Below, one piece after another: positions 26,172 to 35,400 of a stretch of 64,000 nucleotides of DNA. The stretch is from Nocardia sienata NBRC 100364 (lineage in GTDB: Bacteria; Actinomycetota; Actinomycetes; Mycobacteriales; Mycobacteriaceae), in NCBI RefSeq assembly GCF_001613205.1, contig NZ_BDBX01000002.1:62001-126000 (forward strand), read 5' to 3'. The notes below the pieces were generated by a model, which was given only the letters and a program-made list of their open reading frames with translations, was not told the DNA's origin and did no database searches. The translations under genes and the position numbers were made by a program. How positions within the stretch are numbered: position 1 is the first letter of the stretch; the number at the start of each line of letters is the position of its first letter.

Positions 26172-26500
26172 CGCCGGGCGCCTGTCTGTCGCTGCCGTGT
26201 GTGCTCCCAGCCCAGGAGTACCGCGGTCACCAGCGCGTATCCGAAGAGGAAATCCTCCACGGGTATATCCCAGGGAAAACGGAGTCCGAGGATGTGGGCC
26301 GGGTTGTACACCACGATCGGCGCATCGAGCCTGGTGAGCCAGCCGTCCACCAGGATCTGGAAACTCAAAACGATCAGCATCGCGGTCCAGTAGGCCGGTC
26401 GACGGAAGAGTCCGGTATGCAACAGCGTCCGCTCGGCCAGGTACACCACGACCACCGCGGCAACCGCGGGGAGCGTGTATCCGACTCCGGTGAGGTTCAT
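26168..26500 (-). CDS. crtYd: Lycopene beta-cyclase subunit CrtYd
   Basis: 110 residues from ATG 26500 (overlap ATGA with crtYc). It has three membrane segments and the signature block HILGLRFPWDIPVEDFLFGY. It works with CrtYc as the heterodimeric lycopene cyclase of Gram-positive bacteria, forming beta rings. A longer frame upstream is out of phase with crtYc and is not used. Confidence 0.88.
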   Translation of the reverse strand: MNLTGVGYTLPAVAAVVVVYLAERTLLHTGLFRRPAYWTAMLIVLSFQILVDGWLTRLDAPIVVYNPAHILGLRFPWDIPVEDFLFGYALVTAVLLGWEHTRQRQTGARR

Positions 26501-26847
26501 CGGTGCGCGGCATTCTCGGCATCGTCGAGGCGAGAATGCCGCATTCCGAGCAGCGTCTCGATCGCGACGTAGGTCAGCAGGCCGCATACCGGCACGACGA
26601 CGAAGAACAGCAACTCCTCCAACGGCATCGCACCGGGCAGGAGGACTCCTAGGGTGTATCGGTCGTTGAAGCTCCACACACCCGCGGCGATCGCCGTCAG
26701 GTCCCAGAGCACGAAGAACGCCACGGCCGGCCACAGCGCACCCATCAGCAATCGCGGCCGCCGATAGACCCCGGCGCCGAAGAATTCCAGCGGCGCCGTC
26801 GAGACGAGACAGAACAGCAGAGCGAGCAGATACTGCCAGTGGTCCAT
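26497..26847 (-). CDS. crtYc: Lycopene beta-cyclase subunit CrtYc
   Basis: 116 residues, three membrane segments. The family motif is PLEELLFFVVVPVCGLLTYV, preceded by WSFNDRYTLGVLLPGAM. GAGGAGG lies just before the ATG. It is encoded ahead of CrtYd with overlapping stop and start. Phytoene synthase and phytoene desaturase genes are not in the window, so lycopene must be made from genes elsewhere. Confidence 0.88.
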   Translation of the reverse strand: MDHWQYLLALLFCLVSTAPLEFFGAGVYRRPRLLMGALWPAVAFFVLWDLTAIAAGVWSFNDRYTLGVLLPGAMPLEELLFFVVVPVCGLLTYVAIETLLGMRHSRLDDAENAAHR

Positions 26848-26866
26848 GCGGCCTCCTCAGCCGTGC

Positions 26867-27019
26867 TCACGCGGTTCGTCGATACCGGACAGTGGCGACG
26901 GTAGGTTTCCCGCGACCCGAGGTGTGGCGGGCCCACTCGTCCGGCAGCTCGCCACGCCCGTGGCGAACCGCCGTCGCGGGTTCGCGCCGGGCGGAGGGAG
27001 CGGAAGGCGGGGTGCTCAT
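26867..27019 (-). CDS. Small 50-residue ORF coupled to the glycosyltransferase
   Basis: The ATG at 27019 overlaps the glycosyltransferase stop as TGATG, and the stop lies 19 bases before the crtYc ATG. The product is basic and Pro/Arg-rich, with no recognised domain (contains GELPDEWARHTSGRGKPT). The tight fit between two overlapping genes argues for translation, although it may only keep ribosomes moving. No function can be given. Confidence 0.45.
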   Translation of the reverse strand: MSTPPSAPSARREPATAVRHGRGELPDEWARHTSGRGKPTVATVRYRRTA

Positions 27020-28326
27020 CAGGAGTCTCCAGTGCTCGAAGAACGGATATCTGTCCGAGGCCCATCGGCGCCGAGTTCGGCCAGGACATCGGAGATGATG
27101 TCGAACGGCGACGACTCCGCGATCTCTCGCGCCAACCGTGTCGCGGCTGCGCGATATTCGCCGAAATTCAGTACCCGGTCGACCGCGTCCGCCACCGCCG
27201 CGGGCCGAGGCCGCGCAGTGCCCAGATCGATTCCCGCTCCCGTATATGCCACGCGCGCCGCGACCTCCGGCTTGTCCGCGCCGTCACCCGCGACGATCAG
27301 GGGAACCCCCCAGCGAAGAGCCTGTTGCACACCGCCGTACCCGCCATTGGTGATCATCACGTCGATGCGCGGGAGCAACTGGGAGTAGGGCACGAAATCG
27401 GTGACATACGCATTGGCGGGAATCGAGCCGAGCCGAGCCCGCGAGCCACCGGTGCACGCCACGACCACGGTATCCGCGCGTCCACCCAAGGCTCTCAGTG
27501 TGGGCCCGATCAAAGTCCCGAGATCATCATTGTCCCAAGTCCCCTGGGTCACATGGACGACGGTTTGTGCGTCGGACAACTCACTGCACCGACCGGCATG
27601 TGAAGCTTCTCCGCAATGGTCGGCCGGGATCGGCCCCGTGAACACCACCGACTGTGGCAGATCACCGCGCGGATACTCGAAACCGGGCACTGTGAACTGG
27701 AGCAGCCGGTCTGCCAGCACAGGCCAATCGAGCAAGAATCTCGGCGCCGGCCCGAGCGCGAGCTCACTCAGGATCGCATCGAGTCGTCGCTGATCGCCTC
27801 CGAACAACACGTGCTGAACGAACCAGTGCATAGCCGTGTAGTCACGGCCCGGCCGCGGCTGCCATCCCATACCGAACGGCGGAGCGTCCGCGCTGGACAG
27901 CATCAGCGGAACGACACCGCAGGCCAGCACCGGGGGTCGGGCCGTGCCCGCCGACAACAGCGGAATGGCCCCGGTGAACATCACGTCGACGAACAAGGCG
28001 TCGACATCGGTGCGATCCAGTTCGGCGGTCACGGCACGGAACTGTGCAACCATCGGGTCGAGGAAGCCCGAGCGCAATTCCGAGCGCCCGGTCCGCAGGC
28101 GGCCGAGCAGACCCGGCGGCCGAACGCGTCGGTGCCCGGCCGGTGTCACCGCCGCGGCGATCGCGAGGTCCGCACATGGAATGCCCCGTTCCGCGACTGT
28201 CTCCCGGAACGACGTACCGGTCAGAAACCGAACCTGATGGCCCCGCCGCCGCAGCTCCACCGCCAGGGTGAGCATTGGCCCGACATGCCCGGGTATCGGA
28301 GTTGCCGCCAGGAGATAACGAGCCAT
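27019..28326 (-). CDS. GT1-family glycosyltransferase, carotenoid-glycosylating type
   Basis: 435 residues from ATG 28326 (AAGGAC upstream). It has a GT-B fold: N-terminal YLLAATPIPGHVGPMLTLAV and the C-terminal sugar-nucleotide block MITNGGYGGVQQALRWGVPL with GDGADKPEVAARV. It resembles the macrolide/zeaxanthin glycosyltransferase group. First gene of the carotenoid operon, so transfer of a sugar to a hydroxylated carotenoid is a reasonable inference. No carotenoid hydroxylase gene is visible nearby. Confidence 0.8.
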   Translation of the reverse strand: MARYLLAATPIPGHVGPMLTLAVELRRRGHQVRFLTGTSFRETVAERGIPCADLAIAAAVTPAGHRRVRPPGLLGRLRTGRSELRSGFLDPMVAQFRAVTAELDRTDVDALFVDVMFTGAIPLLSAGTARPPVLACGVVPLMLSSADAPPFGMGWQPRPGRDYTAMHWFVQHVLFGGDQRRLDAILSELALGPAPRFLLDWPVLADRLLQFTVPGFEYPRGDLPQSVVFTGPIPADHCGEASHAGRCSELSDAQTVVHVTQGTWDNDDLGTLIGPTLRALGGRADTVVVACTGGSRARLGSIPANAYVTDFVPYSQLLPRIDVMITNGGYGGVQQALRWGVPLIVAGDGADKPEVAARVAYTGAGIDLGTARPRPAAVADAVDRVLNFGEYRAAATRLAREIAESSPFDIISDVLAELGADGPRTDIRSSSTGDS

Positions 28327-28824
28327 GCCGGAAGTCCTTCGCTGGTCACCCGCCATGCCAATACGACACGGGTATCAGTCACGCCGATCGGCCACACCGC
28401 TGCGCACGACCGTCACCCGCGACCGGGTGACTTGATGGACACGCTCGACAACTCACACAGCGCATGGGCGTGTGGCGAACTCCGCCGACCTATCCGGTCG
28501 GGATTATTTCAGAACTCGATTATATGACCGATACGACGCGCCGGGCCGCGGCGTACCGGGAATTCAGGGTCGGTATCGCCGGGGGCGATACCGACGCCGG
28601 CTTCTGCGGGCAGGTAACACGGATACGGCCGGCGAGGTCGGAGGCGATAGCCGGACAGCCGCGCCGCGAGGCCGTTGTGATCGGTTTCGGCGGACGCGGT
28701 CGGGGGCCGGTCGGGTGACCCCGGCAAGACGGGACTGATGATCGGGGACGCCGCGGTCGCGGTGCCACGGATCCGCACAGGAGGATCCACGGGACCGATC
28801 CGTGACCGAGAGGAGAGTGGTGCG
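28327..28824. other. Intergenic region with a strong hairpin
   Basis: Between the divergent glycosyltransferase and hydrolase genes. GTCGGTATCGCC (28569-28580) pairs perfectly with GGCGATACCGAC (28584-28595) around a 3-base loop. It could be an operator or an RNA hairpin in the hydrolase leader. Short open frames here show no family resemblance. Confidence 0.5.
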
Positions 28825-29769
28825 GTGACCTTCACCGTCGATATAGGGGTGGCGCGCGTCCGGCAGCTCACCGAATTGGCACGCTGGCCGTTCTCGGTCA
28901 CGGGCCTGTTCCCGGCTGTCGACGAGCGCGCCGCGGCCGCCTTGCCGCCGCAGTTCGTGGACCCCGAATCGGGGGATCTGATCCTCGCGATCCATACCTA
29001 CGTGATCGATATCGGGGAGACGATGCTCGTGGTCGACACCGGTAACGGCAACCACAAGGAGCGGCCGAATCTGCTCCCGCACCATATGTTCGACGCCGAC
29101 TGGGAAGAGCGGTTCGCCGCCACCGGGCACTCGCCCGCCGACGTGGACCTGGTGGTGAGCACCCATCTGCATCCGGACCACTGTGGTTGGAACACCCGCC
29201 TCGTCGACGAGGCGTGGGTGCCGACGTTCGAACGGGCCACCTATGTGTACGGCGCTGTCGAACTGGCCGGATTGCAGGCACTGGTGGCAAGCCCGGCGCC
29301 GAATTCCGTCGTGTCGGATCTCGTGCGGACATATCACGACAGCATCCGGCCCATCCTGGAGCAGGCCACGTGGATCACGGCCGACGACGACCATATCCTC
29401 GCCGAGGAGGGCGACACGAGGGTCGTTCTCCGGTCGGGTCCGGGCCACACCGCCGGTCATCAGATCGTCGAGTTCTGTTCCCCCGACCGCAGCGCCGTCA
29501 TCTCCGGGGACGTCGTCCACCACCCGATCCAGTTCTGCTGCGCCCTTCTCGTCCAAGAGGGAGACGCCGACCCGCTCGCGGCGCGCCGTACCTGCGATAC
29601 CCTTCTCGAACGCTGCGCTCGGGAGGGCTTGCTGCTGATGCCGGCCCACTTCCCGATGGAGGCCCCGGTGGTCGTCTCGCTCGGCGAGGCCGGCCGGCCC
29701 TCGGCACCTGCTCTGCTCGTCCTACCGACAACGACTCATCCGCTGCACGTGATCGCGTACAGCGGATGA
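28825..29769 (+). CDS. Metallo-beta-lactamase-fold hydrolase
   Basis: 314 residues from GTG 28825 (AGAGGAGAG upstream). The zinc motif is THLHPDHCGWN, with further ligands in GPGHTAGHQIVEF and SGDVVHHPIQF. It resembles the group of lactonase-like MBL hydrolases (cytosolic). The last ~25 residues (LPTTTHPLHVIAYSG) run through the hairpin at 29731-29774 and do not look like the family C-terminus. The end may be altered by rearrangement. Substrate unknown. Confidence 0.85.
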   Translation: MTFTVDIGVARVRQLTELARWPFSVTGLFPAVDERAAAALPPQFVDPESGDLILAIHTYVIDIGETMLVVDTGNGNHKERPNLLPHHMFDADWEERFAATGHSPADVDLVVSTHLHPDHCGWNTRLVDEAWVPTFERATYVYGAVELAGLQALVASPAPNSVVSDLVRTYHDSIRPILEQATWITADDDHILAEEGDTRVVLRSGPGHTAGHQIVEFCSPDRSAVISGDVVHHPIQFCCALLVQEGDADPLAARRTCDTLLERCAREGLLLMPAHFPMEAPVVVSLGEAGRPSAPALLVLPTTTHPLHVIAYSG

Positions 29770-29774
29770 GTCGT
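29731..29774. terminator. 15-bp perfect hairpin at the end of the hydrolase gene
   Basis: ACGACTCATCCGCTG (29731-29745) pairs exactly with CAGCGGATGAGTCGT (29760-29774) around 14 bases. The stop codon lies inside the right arm. It probably terminates transcription. A transposon-end origin cannot be excluded. Confidence 0.6.
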
Positions 29775-30462
29775 GTTCGGCGTCCTTCTGCTCTGAATCG
29801 TGCCCGCCGGCCGGCGCAGTACCCGCATCTGACGTTGTCCGCTCCGCGCGAACCCTGCGGATGGACGCCCGGCTGAGCTGCGATCCGCAAGGTTGACCGG
29901 ACCGTTCAAGCTGGCGCGGCGTTCGGATCTACATTGCGGATTCGGGGGCCGACGAGGTGGTGGAGCGACCGGCCGCCAGCTCCACCAGGACCGGGTGGGG
30001 TCCTCGCAATCTCCGGTATGCGGGTTTGATTGCTGATTCCCCAACACGTTCAGGAAAGCGAACGGCTAGTGACAAGGCATGAGGATGGGAGGACCATTAA
30101 ATCGGACCATCCAGTCTGAAGTCGCAAGCATTGCGACGACGATTTGAATCCATACCGGCTGGTCACCTCCTGTGTGACCAGCTCTCTTCAGTGGATCTCG
30201 TCGCATAGCGCCAAATCCGGAAGGGATGTGGGTATTTGGAAGCTCCATGAGCGTGTGCTGCCGTCACTGGTCCACATAGCATGCCTGACTGGGACTCCGT
30301 CCGAGATTTTCGATCGAATGAGCGAGTGGCTTGGCAGTTTTGTACGCTACGCGGTAAATCGGTCGAATTTAAGCTTTCATCCCAGACTCCGCGTCAACTT
30401 CTCTCGTCGCTTCCACTCGTACAGGTTTTCCAAGGTATGCGACGGTTCTGAAAGGGATAGTG
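29775..30462. other. Intergenic leader of the accessory island
   Basis: No gene is supported. The base composition becomes more AT-rich after about 30060. GTCGCAA-gca-TTGCGAC (30121-30137) is a perfect palindrome. GCTGGTCAC/GTGACCAGC (30158-30166 with 30174-30182) is a 9-bp hairpin with a 7-base loop. Either may regulate the next gene. Confidence 0.5.
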
Positions 30463-32319
30463 ATGAGTTCATTCCGGCTCAACTTGCCAACCGACATACC
30501 GTGGAAGCGGATTTGTGTGTCGACCGGCATGCTCGATGCAGTCGACTGCGACGCGAAACGGCCTCCGCGCTGGAGGCCTTCGATTGCCGTCTTTCGCTAC
30601 GACCCGGCCGACGATTACCAACCGTTCGAGGACCGATCCATTTCGTACCTGAAGGTCGTCGTGTCGGTCGCACCCTTCGCGCCCGAGATCGACAGCAAGC
30701 AGCTGGGATCTTATCTTCCTCCCGTCCTGATCGACGACGTCGAGGAATCCTTTCCGTGCTACGGGGCACTCCTCCAGGTAACGGTTGCTCCCACCCCGGC
30801 CGACCGGGAGAATTTCCTGGTCCAGCACTTCCCGTACTTCGTTGACTTCGAACCCAAGAAACGTGAGCTGTACGAGGCAGTGACCGACACAGGCGAGAGA
30901 CTGTCCGGCTCCACGACCCACTTGACCGTTGGAAAGAGCGCACAACAAACGGACACGACCGAGAACTACAACCTTGACACCGGCTGGAACTTCAGCGTCA
31001 GCGGACTGGAAGTCGGCGAAACCGGCCAACAAGGCGCCGTGGACAGGTCCAGCCTACAGACAACGAACCTCCGCACAACCGATGAGAGCACGGAGCGGCG
31101 GGAGCGGGAATCACACACGACCCAGCTCGCGCAGATGTACAACCTGTTCCAAGCGTTCCACGTCGGCACCAACCGTGCGCTCTTTCTCATGGAGCCGCGG
31201 CCCCACATAAGACAGGGGCCCGCGACCTTCATCAACGGGCCCCGCGCGCTGGAGGGCATACAAGAGGTTTTTCTGGTGGTCTCCCGACCTCGCGAGATGA
31301 CGGACTTCTGCGCATCGGTCCTGCTGGAACTCGCGCATCTGATGAGAGACGAACGCGAGGTGCTCGCGTCTCGCGTCGACGCCGTCGAGTTCCGACTTCT
31401 CGCTGACGCTCAGGGCACCCGTGGTGGCAAACTCACTGATCAAGGGCTAATAAGAAGGAAAACCGGCAGAGCGTCGCATACCGAGACCTACAACGTCCCA
31501 GTGGGTTGGGAAGTGGATACGGAGCAGGGCGATGATGAACACCCTGGGGTAAGTGTCAACATTATCCGAGAGAGAGGGCTCGTCGATGGTCCTGTCGTGA
31601 CGATAACGTCGGCCTCCGTGCTGGTCTCGGCAGAGGTCGAGTGGTCATCTGGCGACGTGGCGAAGTTCAGCGGCGGCAAGCTCTGGCGTTTCGACGGCTA
31701 CCTCGACGCCGATGTGCGCGTCCACCTCAAGAAAACCGAGCGCGTGGAGATTACCGAGCAGATGTACATTAGCGCCCGCGATCTCTGCTGCTGTCCGACT
31801 TTTGGGCTCGGAGATATTCAGCCGGCGAGGCCCCCTGGTGATTGGATTGCGTACGTCGGCGCGGTTCCGAAGGTCACGATCCGAAACGAGTTGGCGTCGC
31901 CGACGCTACTGAGGGAGAGCCGTACGTTGGCGTCCGCCGTTCGGGATCACATGATCAAGAGCGTGGGCAGCTCCAGACGTTACGACCGGGGAGAAGTCAC
32001 CTACGACAGGAGCGATCTTTACTTCGGGCGCATCGCGCGTGTGATGATCGCGCGGAGGCTGACGGGCGCGCTCGAGGTCCCGATCGAGAAGTCCGGGCTG
32101 CTCGATTACGTGGCGCGCGGTTTGATCCACAGCCGCCTGGGTTCCATCGACCCTGCCAGATTTCTCCGCCTATCGGCGGCCGAACTCTCCGCAAGAATGG
32201 ACGTGGAGGAGTCGGCGATCCTCGAACTGAAAGCCCGCATGCTCAGCGAGCTGAATCAGATGTGCGGGCACCACACCGCGGGTTCCTCAGGTGACGAAAC
32301 GCAGGACAACGGCAAATGA
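30463..32319 (+). CDS. Unrecognised 618-residue protein encoded before the RHS gene
   Basis: The ATG at 30463 has AAAGGGA at 30451-30457; an in-frame GTG lies one codon upstream. I do not recognise the family. Residues 1-~150 look like a mixed beta domain (PSIAVFRYDPADDYQPFEDR, then FPYFVDFEPKKRELYEAVTD). About 150-230 is Thr/Ser/Gln-rich, with a polar, probably beta or coiled segment. About 230-420 is globular. The last ~130 residues are helical and charged (AELSARMDVEESAILELKAR). There is no signal peptide or membrane segment. Codons are less GC-biased than in flanking genes. It sits 111 bases before the RHS gene on the same strand, so a joint role is inferred. Confidence 0.7.
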   Translation: MSSFRLNLPTDIPWKRICVSTGMLDAVDCDAKRPPRWRPSIAVFRYDPADDYQPFEDRSISYLKVVVSVAPFAPEIDSKQLGSYLPPVLIDDVEESFPCYGALLQVTVAPTPADRENFLVQHFPYFVDFEPKKRELYEAVTDTGERLSGSTTHLTVGKSAQQTDTTENYNLDTGWNFSVSGLEVGETGQQGAVDRSSLQTTNLRTTDESTERRERESHTTQLAQMYNLFQAFHVGTNRALFLMEPRPHIRQGPATFINGPRALEGIQEVFLVVSRPREMTDFCASVLLELAHLMRDEREVLASRVDAVEFRLLADAQGTRGGKLTDQGLIRRKTGRASHTETYNVPVGWEVDTEQGDDEHPGVSVNIIRERGLVDGPVVTITSASVLVSAEVEWSSGDVAKFSGGKLWRFDGYLDADVRVHLKKTERVEITEQMYISARDLCCCPTFGLGDIQPARPPGDWIAYVGAVPKVTIRNELASPTLLRESRTLASAVRDHMIKSVGSSRRYDRGEVTYDRSDLYFGRIARVMIARRLTGALEVPIEKSGLLDYVARGLIHSRLGSIDPARFLRLSAAELSARMDVEESAILELKARMLSELNQMCGHHTAGSSGDETQDNGK

Positions 32320-32371
32320 CAGTACCGGTCCAACCAGCCGAGAACGCCGATCTACGGAGGCAACGGTGGCA

Positions 32372-32434
32372 ATGATCTATGAGGTGTCCTATAGCACAAT
32401 TGCGGAAACTACCGGGTCCGCACGCTCGGCATGA
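32372..32434 (+). CDS. 20-codon leader ORF coupled to the RHS start
   Basis: ATG 32372, with GGAGG at 32356-32360, reads 20 codons and stops at TGA overlapping the RHS ATG (ATGA). The RHS ATG itself has no ribosome site, so translation by reinitiation from this mini-ORF is plausible. The peptide has no recognisable features. An alternative is a non-standard start for the RHS gene. Confidence 0.4.
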   Translation: MIYEVSYSTIAETTGSARSA

Positions 32435-35400
32435 GCCGACCCGCGCTCGGTTATCGATTCGCGTTCCATCGTCCGCACACGGTCACGTGGACGGATGCGG
32501 AGGGCCATGAACAGACGCGATCGTTCGACCCGAACGAAAACAGAAACACGATCGAGATCTGGGACGCCTGCGAGGCCTACCGGTTCGTCCGCGCCGCGGC
32601 ACAGTCATCGCAGCGACGTGGCTACGTGGCCCGCGATCGTGGAGCACTCTGGGGGTCCATCAAGGCCGCGTGCGATGGTCGTCCAACGCCAGAGACCGTC
32701 CTCGATCAGACGCGGGATGCGTCTTCTCTGGCGGAGGAGCCACCGCCGGCCACGCCCGGTGATGACACGTCAGGCGAGCCGCCGTCATTGAACCCGCCGA
32801 CCGAGACGACGCCCGAGGCTGTTGCCGCTCAGCCGCCTTCACCCGACATCGAAGGCCAGAGTCCGGCTCCAAGCCCCGGCATACCAGATGGCCGTCCAGT
32901 CGAGGAACGGGCTACCGATCCCCACGACCCGCTGTCCGACTCCGCCATCGCGGAGGAGGTAGATGCAAGCGGCGTGCCAGGCGACGACGCTGAACGGGTA
33001 CGTCGCAACGAGCCCACCCCTGGCCTCCCGCACTACCATTTCGGTCGTAACCAGACGCAGACACCTATGACATTAGCGGAGCCGGTCGACGTAGCATCGG
33101 GTGACTTCCTCATCGACGAAGCGGACTTCACCATCCCCGGCGCGCGCCGCCCGATGCGGTTTCTCCGCCGCTACCGCAGCGGTGTCCCGTACGCGGGGCC
33201 GTGGGGCTTCAACTGGGACCACAACTACAACGCGCACCTTCGGCGGCTCGACGGCGGTTGGGTGGCCATTTGGACAGGTCTTCTCAACGAGGACGCCTGG
33301 GAGCCGGACGCCGAACTCGGGTGGAGGCCGCCGCTGGGCAACACGGACCGCCTCGTCCATTCCGAGGCGGACATCGGCCACCCCGAGCGGTGGGAGGTTC
33401 GCACCGCTGACGGCACGAGCTACGTCTTCGAGCAGCTGGCCGGGTGGCCTTGGCCGGATCGGTTTCCGCTCGTGGAGGTGACGGACAGATTCGGGAACAA
33501 TGAACGTGTCATGTACAACGCGGACGGCAAGGTCGCTGCGGTCGAGGACGATTTCGGTCGCGGTTTCATGTTCGAATACGGCGCGTGCGGCCTGCTCGAA
33601 GCGGTGTCCGACCAGACCGGTCGGACCGTCCGTTATCACCACGACGAGTCGCGGGAGCACCTCGTTGTAGTCGTTCAGCCGCCCACTCCGGAGGCGCCCG
33701 ATGGCGCCCAGGTGGTGTATTCCTACGACGACGCAGAGTCGCATCCGCGGCTTCGGCACAACATCATCCGGGTTCAGGCCACGGATGGGTGCGCTGTTGT
33801 CGAGAACGAATACGGCAAGGACCCGTCATTCGCGGACTTCGCCCGGGTCGTCGAGCAAGAATGGGACCGACATCGCGCGACATACCGCGCGACTGTCGTA
33901 CTGACCACGCCGCGGCTCCCGGACGCCATCAACGTGTCCGCGATGCAGGTCGAGGTCATCATCGATGGGACCTACAAGGTTCTGACCTTCAACTTCCAGG
34001 GCAACCTCCTCGAGGAGCGGTACCGGCTTGTCATCGATGGCTCGTGGCGTCTCGTGGTCGAGGTGTTCCGATACGACCAGCGCGGCAATCGCGTGCTGTA
34101 CCGGCGGCCGAATGGCCTTACCCTCCATGAGGTCTACGACGACACGAACGACGACCCGGCAGCGTGGGCCAATTTGCTCGAGTGTCGGCTCGAGGCGCCG
34201 CCCTCACGACCGGCGATGGACCGGCGGACACACCGCATGCGTTACGAGCCCGTGTACCAGCGTCTGCGTGTGTTCGAAGATGAGAGCGGAGCCGTCACGC
34301 GTTACGTCTATGGCGACGAAGTCGCCGCTGGAGGGGTACCGGCGCTCGTTCGAGTGGAACATCCCGACGTCACCCTGCCCGACGGGACCACGCAGCAGGC
34401 CGTCACGGAATACGAGCACGACGCGCGTGGACGTCTGGTTCGCGAGATCAGCCCAGAGGGCAGACTCACTGAGAACCGGTACGGCGCCACGGGCAACGAC
34501 GAGGGCTATCTCGTCGAGCGGGTACACGATCCCGGGGGCGTCGCGGCGGCGGAGCGGTTCGCATATGACAACCACGGCAACGTCCGCGCCGTCACCGACA
34601 GCGAGGGCAACACCACCACTTTTACCTTCGACGCCAGAAACCGGCTGATCAACGCGTTGCAGCCGCCCGTCGGCGGCACACCGCCAGAGCTTCGCCTTAC
34701 CTATCACCCCGACGGCCGGCTCGCGGCGGTGCGCCGCCCGAGAGGGGAGGCCCTCGGCCTGCCGACGGGTGTCGACGAAATTCTCACGGTGTACGAGTAC
34801 GACGTGATCGGGCGGCTCGTGCGACAGATCGATGGAATGAACTCCGATGCGCCACGCGAGCGGCGGTTCGCTTTCGACGCAGAAGACCACGTGGTGGCGA
34901 TCATCGATCCGATCGGTCGCACAGAGACGATGACCTTCGACGAGCAGGGCGTGCTTGTGGAGCAGCGGCGTACAGCAGGAGCCGCGACGCGGACAGTTAC
35001 CTTCCTTCGCGACCTCAACGGGGCAACACGCACGACGGTTCTGCCAGGCGGAGCCCGCGTGGACTGGACGCTCGACTCCTGGGACAGACTGCGCCGCCAG
35101 GAGGAGCCGGCCGACACCGCAGGCCGAGCGACCATAACAAGCACATATGGCGACGACGACCTCCTCGTATCGACCGTCGTCGAAGGGCCTGATGGCCTCG
35201 GAGGCGTAGGCGTTCTTGCGGCCGTCCAGAGGACCTACGACGAACGCGGACGCGCCGTCAGCGTCGACGACGGCAGCGGCCCAACAACGACGTGGTACGA
35301 CGCCGATGGTCTGCGCACCAAGGTGGTGGACGCGAGTGGCGCGACGACGTCATACCGGTACGACGCACTCGCGCGCCTGACCGAGATGGTGGACCCGGTG

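Noticed and set aside
26172-26522. Upstream extension of the CrtU-like frame
   Set aside because: It overlaps crtYd entirely; the ATG at 26171 overlaps the crtYd stop in the usual ATGA manner.
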